9,800 bases of DNA, taken from Patescibacteria group bacterium (GTDB lineage Bacteria; Patescibacteriota; Minisyncoccia; JAHISW01; Tagabacteraceae). The stretch spans positions 1 through 9,800 of the forward strand of contig JAHISW010000092.1 in assembly GCA_018817995.1 (NCBI GenBank). Direction: 5' to 3'. A program made the translations under genes and the position numbers. The notes below the pieces were generated by a model. That model searched no databases and was not told where the DNA came from. It saw nothing but the letters and a program-made list of their open reading frames with translations. This document shows, piece by piece, positions 5,625 to 9,800 of the stretch (its first letter is position 1; every line of letters starts with the position of its first letter).

Positions 5625-8120
5625 ATGGCAACAATATTGGGTGGAGATATTCAAGTAGATTATCTTGCAAGCAACAGACAAAAAAGATTGAGTTGGGCGG
5701 GAACTACTGGTACCTACACAATTAACCAAATCTATTCTGCTATGGCAACATTGCTCGATGAATCAACTACCATTGATGATGGTACTTGTTTCTCAGCAGA
5801 AACGCCTAGAGAGTACACCATTGGACAGATTGACACAGGAGATACAGAGCCGTGGTACATTACGTTTGATTTAATGGAACACGTAACAGGTGGAGCTTTA
5901 AGAACATCTGGTTGGACACGAGCAACTGGTACAAATACTGGTATTATCGTTGTACCTGTAGCAACAACAGGAACAATTACAACAACAGATCAGGGTTATA
6001 CAGTCACAGGTGCTACAACAGGCTCGGGAACACTTCTTGAGTTTATTAATACAGGTGGTACTTATGATTATTTGGTTATCCGACCAGCTGGCTCTACAGC
6101 ACCAAGCGACTTTACAACAGCATCTCAAGTTATTACCTCATCTAGAGGAGCTTTTACAGCTACTCAATGGGCTACAGCCTCTTCCACTACAGGTGAAATG
6201 ATTTGGGCTGGACTTTACTCTTTGGGTACAATTGATCCTAACGTTCACCAATACTTATATCAAGGTAGCGTGGATACAGACGGAAACAGAGTGAGATTAT
6301 TCTCGTGGAATGATGCTACTCAAGATTGGTTGGACAACTACGCAACCAATGGACATATTGACACCACAGTAGCTCTTAAAGACATTGAAGTAGCCACATG
6401 GTCTATTATTGATGGTGGATATGTTACTGTGCTTGCCCGCAAGTATGGCGACTACTACGCATCTTTTGAAGTTGCATGTTCTACCACTTCAGGTGGATAC
6501 AACCCGGTACCGCTCGGAACAGCTACAGACATTGACAACACCACAGGAATTAAAAATATTACTTATACCGTAGGTGCAGGAACATTTGTTGTTGGAGATA
6601 TTATCCTTGGTGGCACTTCTGGAGCAAGAGGCCTTGTTACAGCAGTAAACACTGGGCCAGCATCTCTTGGTTACATTCCAATTGATGATGCACAAAAAGC
6701 ATTTACAGCAGCAGAAGCTATCTCAGCAGGTGCCACAACAGGTACAGGCATTGGAGCACCAACATCAGTTGGACCAGCTCTGAACACTTGGTTCACATCA
6801 AATGTAGCGCCGACACTCACATTCACTCATACAACCGCAGATATTGATGATGACGCTACCAATGAAAACTACGGTATTGTTATTGACTGTAATGCAAACC
6901 CACTTACAGAAGTTTATGAATGGGTAAAATATGTCACACGCAACGGTGCGACCACTGGTGAAATTTTGACCAAAGAAGGTATCAATGGAGAAGATTATAT
7001 TGGTGCTGAGGTGTATCTAAGTTGGACCGGTGCTGTAACAGGAACAATCGCACAAGGAGGAAATGTTTCGCAAGCGGGTTCAGGAGCAACTGGAGTCATT
7101 ATCTCTTACGATGTTACAGCTAAATACATGCTTCTACGAGATACTCGAGGAACATTCAATACAACAGGGCTTGTAACTGATAACGATAACTCTGGAACGG
7201 TTACACCAGACGCATCCATTTCAACCTTCGCGCCTAAGACAGCTTCTCCACTTGGAACATTCGCTGGAGGAACATTCTTTGGAGCAAGAGGAGTTCTTCT
7301 TACAGATTACCTGGCAACAGACGCAAACTCATTCATTCTTGTACCAGCAGCAGGTGGAACGAAAGCTCGACCAGCATCATTTACTATTACAGTGTCTAAC
7401 CTTGTTGGAGGAGCAGCGACCTCAAATCTACATGATAAAGTAGCGGTATTCCGATTAACAGGAGCGGGGGCAGATATTAACAAAACAGAATACTCAGTTG
7501 CCGGAATCCAAGCGATTGGTGCTAATACTCTCGTTACTGGTGCTATTACTCAAGATACTCCTGGTAAAACAACCGGCGGTCTAATCATATTAGTTGACGT
7601 GAGTAATGCTGGAACAGAATACAAACTGCGATATAGCTCATGGTCTGGTTCAACATTCACATTAAATGAAATTACAGGAACAGCAACAGGTGGCTCAACT
7701 ACAACATTAATTAACACGAGCGCAACATTTCAAGACGGAGCTGACCAGGTGTACAGAGGTGATTTAGTAACCGTTACTGGTAAGGGTTCAGCTCATGTAC
7801 TTACAGTAGATAGCCAAACGCAACTTACAATGGAATCCGCATTTACAAGTGCTGTCGCAAACCTAGACACTTACGAAATCAATACCTTACCGGTTGCAAC
7901 AACAGCATCAGATAAGGCCTATGTGCCTTTCATTCACGAGGTAGCAACTAGTGCTACAGCAACTCAGTCTGTTATCTATGTTGCTCAAGTCTACTATAGA
8001 GGTAAAGTACGAAACACTCGTGCTACTACCAAGATAAAGCCCTTCTCGGTTGATGGTACTACTACAGGTGGTGATGTGGCTATCGCTACAATTAGAACAA
8101 CTGATACAATTATTACTTAA
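5625..8120 (+). CDS. Large phage-structural-like protein
   Basis: An 831-residue Thr/Gly/Ala-rich, beta-rich protein without a signal peptide or membrane segment. The N-terminus (DYLASNRQKRLSW, then YTINQIYSAMATLLDE and EYTIGQIDTGDTEPWYI, HVTGGALRTSGW at about 86-98) resembles uncharacterised structural proteins of environmental tailed phages, as far as I recall them. Short Gly-rich modules recur: VGDIILGGTSGARGLV (323-338), GGNVSQAGSGATGVII (478-493) and GTATGGSTTTLI (685-696), each read as part of a beta-strand repeat. The only Cys residues are at 55, 285 and 422. The lack of a signal peptide fits virion assembly in the cytoplasm better than Sec export. Codon choice (many ACA, GGA, GCA) looks different from the minus-strand genes, which hints at a separate origin. 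No enzyme motif is seen. Neighbours: the Tat-like protein upstream with a phage-like C-terminus, and a small charged gene 11 bp downstream. Function is inferred only by resemblance. Confidence 0.85.
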   Translation: MATILGGDIQVDYLASNRQKRLSWAGTTGTYTINQIYSAMATLLDESTTIDDGTCFSAETPREYTIGQIDTGDTEPWYITFDLMEHVTGGALRTSGWTRATGTNTGIIVVPVATTGTITTTDQGYTVTGATTGSGTLLEFINTGGTYDYLVIRPAGSTAPSDFTTASQVITSSRGAFTATQWATASSTTGEMIWAGLYSLGTIDPNVHQYLYQGSVDTDGNRVRLFSWNDATQDWLDNYATNGHIDTTVALKDIEVATWSIIDGGYVTVLARKYGDYYASFEVACSTTSGGYNPVPLGTATDIDNTTGIKNITYTVGAGTFVVGDIILGGTSGARGLVTAVNTGPASLGYIPIDDAQKAFTAAEAISAGATTGTGIGAPTSVGPALNTWFTSNVAPTLTFTHTTADIDDDATNENYGIVIDCNANPLTEVYEWVKYVTRNGATTGEILTKEGINGEDYIGAEVYLSWTGAVTGTIAQGGNVSQAGSGATGVIISYDVTAKYMLLRDTRGTFNTTGLVTDNDNSGTVTPDASISTFAPKTASPLGTFAGGTFFGARGVLLTDYLATDANSFILVPAAGGTKARPASFTITVSNLVGGAATSNLHDKVAVFRLTGAGADINKTEYSVAGIQAIGANTLVTGAITQDTPGKTTGGLIILVDVSNAGTEYKLRYSSWSGSTFTLNEITGTATGGSTTTLINTSATFQDGADQVYRGDLVTVTGKGSAHVLTVDSQTQLTMESAFTSAVANLDTYEINTLPVATTASDKAYVPFIHEVATSATATQSVIYVAQVYYRGKVRNTRATTKIKPFSVDGTTTGGDVAIATIRTTDTIIT

Positions 8121-8131
8121 TATAAAAATAT

Positions 8132-8326
8132 ATGGCTAAGAGAAAAAGGAAAAAAGGGGAGGAAAAACACTTCTTTAAGAGATATGATAAAGAAGAAGAG
8201 AACAAAGAAGAAAAAACTGACCTTGAAATGTCCGCAAAAGAAGAAGAAAAAGCTGTCCGGGCGCCAAAGGGGAGGGCCAAATATCCACCGCTACCAAACG
8301 GACTCTCGTCCAATCGCCCGCATTAA
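8132..8326 (+). CDS. Small highly charged protein
   Basis: A 64-residue frame beginning MAKRKRKKGEEK, rich in Lys and Glu through residue 46, then a Pro/Gly-containing tail (KYPPLPNGLSSNRPH). It starts 11 bp after the stop of the large gene, with a leader (AAAATATATGGC) very like that of the large gene (AAAACATATGGC). It ends 13 bp before a strong terminator, so it is probably the last gene of that transcript. I do not recognise a family. An overlapping frame (8184-8441) is open but runs through the terminator and is less likely. Low-complexity composition lowers confidence that either is a real protein. Confidence 0.5.
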   Translation: MAKRKRKKGEEKHFFKRYDKEEENKEEKTDLEMSAKEEEKAVRAPKGRAKYPPLPNGLSSNRPH

Positions 8327-8339
8327 AGAATCACACTCC

Positions 8340-8371
8340 AAAAACCGCCCCGCAGTTGCGGGGCGGTTTTT
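8340..8371. terminator. Strong, probably bidirectional intrinsic terminator
   Basis: A perfect 15-bp inverted repeat (8340-8354 with 8357-8371) has a GC-rich core, five A at the left end and five T at the right end, with more T residues after it. It closes the 5625-8326 transcript and would also stop transcription entering from the right on the minus strand. Confidence 0.93.
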
Positions 8372-8392
8372 GTTTGCGCGGATTATTTTTTT

Positions 8393-8401
8393 TGGTATTA
8401 T
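8393..8401 (+). promoter_or_regulatory. Extended -10 promoter for the NYN gene
   Basis: TGGTATTAT (TGn-TATTAT) lies between the upstream terminator and the NYN gene, giving a leader of about 35 nt. No -35 consensus is visible. It is the fourth TGn-type -10 in front of a gene in this window. Confidence 0.45.
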
Positions 8402-8442
8402 TGTATTGGGGCGCAGAAAAAATTCAAACATGAATTATTGAA

Positions 8443-8973
8443 ATGAATAAAGAATATAAAAAATTAATTATAAAAGGCACGGCTGTCGTTTTTATTGATT
8501 GGGCGAATGTTCATGGTTGGGAGAAAACTCTTAAAACAGATATTTCTCTTACTCAACTTTTTACTTACTTATCGGAGTATGAAGAGATTACCGACAATAG
8601 ATTTTATTTTGGCACCGACACTCACGAGAAATCCGTTGAATTTTTGAAAACAGCAAATAAAATCGGCTATAATGTTACCACCAAGCCGGTTAAATACATC
8701 CTTGCCGGACAAATTGATGAACAGAAAATATATATGAGGAAATGCGACTTTGATATGGAGGTTTGTATAGATGTTCACCGACTGCTGAAAGAAGGGCTTG
8801 AGAGTTTTATCTTCTTTACCGGAGACGGGGACTTTGCGCCATTATACGAAATGTTAGTTAAACTCGGGAAGCAAGTAATAGTTGTGTATACATCCGGTCA
8901 CCTTGGCAGAGAAGTATGGGAGATTAAAAAAGGCCTTTTTAAGGCGCAATTAAAGAACCTTCTGGACGTATAA
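8443..8973 (+). CDS. NYN-domain (LabA/DUF88-like) PIN-fold ribonuclease
   Basis: A 176-residue protein, close to the normal length of a single-domain NYN protein. The conserved acidic sites are readable: FIDWANVH (Asp19), KCDFDMEVCID (Asp102, Asp104 and Asp110) and FFTGDGDFAPLYEML (Asp128, Asp130), followed by the strand GKQVIVVYT. In the NYN/PIN family these aspartates bind the divalent metal for RNA cleavage, so the protein is probably an active metal-dependent RNase in the cytoplasm. Members take part in RNA processing or, in some cases, defence or regulation; nothing here tells which. The ATG at 8443 is chosen because the ATG at 8431 is in another frame and closes after three codons. It is a single-gene transcript between a terminator on the left and a hairpin (8983-9002) on the right. 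No Shine-Dalgarno site is present. Confidence 0.9.
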   Translation: MNKEYKKLIIKGTAVVFIDWANVHGWEKTLKTDISLTQLFTYLSEYEEITDNRFYFGTDTHEKSVEFLKTANKIGYNVTTKPVKYILAGQIDEQKIYMRKCDFDMEVCIDVHRLLKEGLESFIFFTGDGDFAPLYEMLVKLGKQVIVVYTSGHLGREVWEIKKGLFKAQLKNLLDV

Positions 8974-8982
8974 AAAAATCGT

Positions 8983-9002
8983 CCCCCCGATTACTCGGGG
9001 GG
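8983..9002. terminator. GC-rich hairpin after the NYN gene
   Basis: CCCCCCGA (8983-8990) and TCGGGGGG (8995-9002) form a perfect 8-bp stem with a TTAC loop, 9 bp past the stop codon. On the plus strand no T-run follows. On the minus strand a seven-T run (8978-8972) follows after four bases, so it is a better terminator for leftward transcripts. It may still end or stabilise the NYN mRNA. Confidence 0.55.
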
Positions 9003-9038
9003 CGTGATTACCTATCAGTATATCATCCCCATTTTACC

Positions 9039-9054
9039 TGTCAACCCCGTTAGA
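9039..9054 (+). repeat. Half-copy of the REP-like palindrome arm
   Basis: TGTCAA followed by CCCCGTTAGA matches 4784-4800 (TGTCAA-G-CCCCGTTAGA) except for one inserted G there. The inverted right arm is missing here, so this is either a truncated relic of the same element or an insertion target. It lies in the non-coding stretch after the NYN gene. Confidence 0.5.
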
Positions 9055-9108
9055 GAATAAAACTGTGGACAAAGGAGGGGTTGGAATCCAGATTCCAGCT
9101 TCCAAATT

Positions 9109-9252
9109 CTTTCCCCAGAATCATTTTATTGGTAGTATAAAAGACACATGATTCTTTGTCAGGGGAAAAGATGGAGGGTTTCGGCTCTCGGTGTGAACGT
9201 ACACTCAACTTTGTTATACCGAGGCGGTTATTCTTCCCTGACAGAGAGTCAT
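9109..9252 (+). ncRNA. Candidate structured RNA or leader with two alternative pairings
   Basis: Segment B (9148-9164) pairs over 17 nt with segment C (9236-9252), with 15 Watson-Crick and two G-U pairs. Inside it, CTCGGT (9187-9192) pairs perfectly with ACCGAG (9218-9223). Segment B can instead pair with segment A upstream: ATGATTCT (9148-9155) with AGAATCAT (9117-9124), continuing after a bulge as GGGGAAAAG with CTTTCCCC (9109-9116). The two helices exclude each other, as in an attenuator or riboswitch-like leader for the gene at 9285. A TATAAA at 9136-9141 could start a transcript close to B. I match it to no known RNA family; it could also be a small inverted-repeat mobile element. The rest of 9003-9108 holds a 7-bp hairpin (9082-9097) and no recognised gene. 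Confidence 0.45.
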
Positions 9253-9288
9253 TCTGCTTTGTTAAGGATAATTTCTAAACATGCATGA
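9148..9288 (+). CDS. Possible 46-residue leader ORF overlapping the RhuM-like start
   Basis: An open frame from ATG at 9148 to TGA at 9286-9288 overlaps the next start codon as ATGA, the classic translational-coupling geometry. A TATAAA at 9136-9141 would make it nearly leaderless. It begins MILCQGKRWRV and shows no recognised domain. It coincides with the structured segment, so the frame may simply be open by chance; 46 codons is not long enough to exclude that. Confidence 0.22.
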   Translation: MILCQGKRWRVSALGVNVHSTLLYRGGYSSLTESHSALLRIISKHA

Positions 9289-9629
9289 AAAAAGAAGAAA
9301 TTAAAAAAGGAGAAATAGTCATTTATAAAACCTCAAAAAACGAGGTTGAGTTAAGAGTGCGGTTTGAAGGAGAAACGGTTTGGCTTACACAGAAGCAAAT
9401 ATCGTTGCTTTTTGATATCCAAAGATCAGCAATTACTAAACATTTGAATAATATCTTTAAATCAGGAGAATTAGACGAAAATTCAGTTAGTTCCATTTTG
9501 GAACATACCAGGCGACTTGTGCAAGCAGGACTTTTAAATAAGAAATACCAAGGACGGGAAGTGGCGCATTCATTATCACCGTACGGTCGAAATTTTACAA
9601 AATTCATTACAACATTCCAACATTCTTGA
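9285..9629 (+). CDS. Truncated RhuM-family N-terminus fused to an ArsR/HxlR-like winged-helix tail
   Basis: A 114-residue frame. Residues 1-75 read as the start of a RhuM-type protein: IVIYKTSKNEVELRVRFEGE, TVWLTQKQISLLF, then ITKHLNNIFKSGELDENSV. RhuM proteins (virulence-associated by name, found near mobile elements and phages) are usually over 300 residues and continue with a YNLDxIISVGYRV block, which is absent. From about residue 76 the sequence is RRLVQAGLLNKKYQGREVAHSLSPYGR, which looks like the recognition helix end and wing of an ArsR/HxlR transcription factor (xLxxAGLVxxxxxGRxxxYSLTPxGR). The joint is near 9508. The protein is a fusion of two unrelated partial domains and probably not a working RhuM; it may be a pseudogene, a real gene fusion, or an assembly chimera. 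The stop codon overlaps the loop of a hairpin (9611-9644). Confidence 0.65.
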   Translation: MKKEEIKKGEIVIYKTSKNEVELRVRFEGETVWLTQKQISLLFDIQRSAITKHLNNIFKSGELDENSVSSILEHTRRLVQAGLLNKKYQGREVAHSLSPYGRNFTKFITTFQHS

Positions 9630-9644
9630 GAATGTCGGAATGTT
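9611..9644 (+). terminator. Long hairpin overlapping the stop codon
   Basis: A 16-nt arm (9611-9626) pairs with 9629-9644 with one mismatch and a minimal loop. The TGA stop (9627-9629) lies at the tip, so the final codons form the left arm. Only three T follow before an A-rich run, so termination would be weak. It could act as an mRNA-stabilising 3' structure or be a small inverted repeat. Confidence 0.6.
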
Positions 9645-9669
9645 TAAAAATAAATTTATTTTGAGATTT

Positions 9670-9800
9670 ATGAAGAAATTAACGCGGGAAAGGTTTGAGA
9701 AAATTGTGGGGAATGGGGTAGAGGCAATTCCGGAAAAGTTTTTGCGGATATTAAGCAATGTGGCAATTGTTGTGGAAGACGAGCCGACTCCAGACCAGAA
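9670..9800 (+). CDS. Zincin-like (PF06262-type) protein, N-terminal part, continues at position 1
   Basis: The ATG at 9670 opens a frame that reads MKKLTRERFEKIVGNGVEAI and runs off the window end. Because 9724-9800 equals 1-77, it continues in frame to the stop at 205-207 for a total of 86 residues. The pattern FExIVxxxxExIPxxFxxxLxNVAIVVEDEP is that of the small PF06262 metallopeptidase-like proteins. The start fits the family, whose members begin with a short helix ahead of this motif; an in-frame TTG at 9661 is a weaker choice. It follows the hairpin at 9611-9644 by 25 bp. Confidence 0.65.
   Translation, partial: MKKLTRERFEKIVGNGVEAIPEKFLRILSNVAIVVEDEPTPDQ
9724..9800. repeat. Terminal direct repeat, right copy (circle closure)
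   Basis: Identical over all 77 bases to 1-77. Removing one copy leaves a 9,723-bp circle. Confidence 0.93.

Noticed and set aside
5898..6128. Cysteine-rich minus-strand frame resembling a small Cys-rich peptide
   Set aside because: The Cys residues come from reading ACA/GCA-rich Thr/Ala codons of the large gene in reverse; it is a composition artefact.
8184..8441. 85-residue Lys-rich frame overlapping the small charged gene
   Set aside because: It reads straight through the strong terminator at 8340-8371 and only translates low-complexity and hairpin sequence.
9071..9135. Short TTG-start frame after a strong AAGGAGG sequence
   Set aside because: The spacing to the TTG at 9081 is only about two bases, the frame is under 20 codons, and no other gene here uses a Shine-Dalgarno site.
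9109..9252. Integron attC site, tRNA or retron-type RNA
   Set aside because: No core GTTRRRY/RYYYAAC pair brackets the helix, no acceptor or anticodon arms fit a tRNA, and no reverse transcriptase or integrase is nearby.

Overview
The window looks like a complete small circular assembly from an uncultured bacterium, most likely a Candidate Phyla Radiation / Patescibacteria (Parcubacteria-like) lineage. The first 77 bases (1-77) recur exactly as the last 77 (9724-9800), so the unique circle is 9,723 bp, and one reading frame runs across the closure. The lineage guess rests on AT-rich leaders without Shine-Dalgarno sites, extended -10 promoters close to start codons, secreted cohesin/dockerin-type proteins and the general gene style. 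No ribosomal or marker gene confirms it. TGA behaves as a stop codon (for example after the dockerin gene), so the TGA=Gly code of some CPR groups is not in use.

Layout. The junction-spanning gene (9670-9800 continuing at 1-207) starts as a PF06262-type zincin and ends like a matrixin; a strong terminator follows (239-284). A minus-strand two-gene unit (4629 down to 414) encodes a secreted protein with a C-terminal dockerin and, 25 bp downstream, a large membrane-anchored protein with two cohesin-like domains. That protein looks like two tandem paralogues fused into one reading frame. A divergent promoter region (4630-4752) separates this unit from a plus-strand block: a secreted Tat-like protein whose N-terminal coding region contains a REP-like palindrome (4753-5517), an AT-rich gap with a DnaA-box sequence, an 831-residue protein resembling environmental phage structural proteins (5625-8120), and a small charged protein (8132-8326) ending at a perfect 15-bp terminator. 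Then come a NYN/PIN-like nuclease gene (8443-8973), a structured non-coding stretch (8983-9284) with mutually exclusive base-pairing options, and a truncated RhuM-type gene whose C-terminus looks like an ArsR/HxlR winged helix.

How it may work. The cohesin and dockerin genes form a plausible matched pair: the dockerin protein is exported and the cohesin protein anchors it at the membrane, as in a minimal non-cellulosomal surface complex. The plus-strand phage-like genes could be remnants of, or a domesticated, virion or extracellular apparatus.

Cautions. No replication initiator, integrase or transposase gene is visible. Two genes near the closure point look like fusions of unrelated families, and their joints bracket only about 370 bp. 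The circle could therefore be a real plasmid-like molecule, an excision product, or a chimeric assembly. Read mapping would decide.
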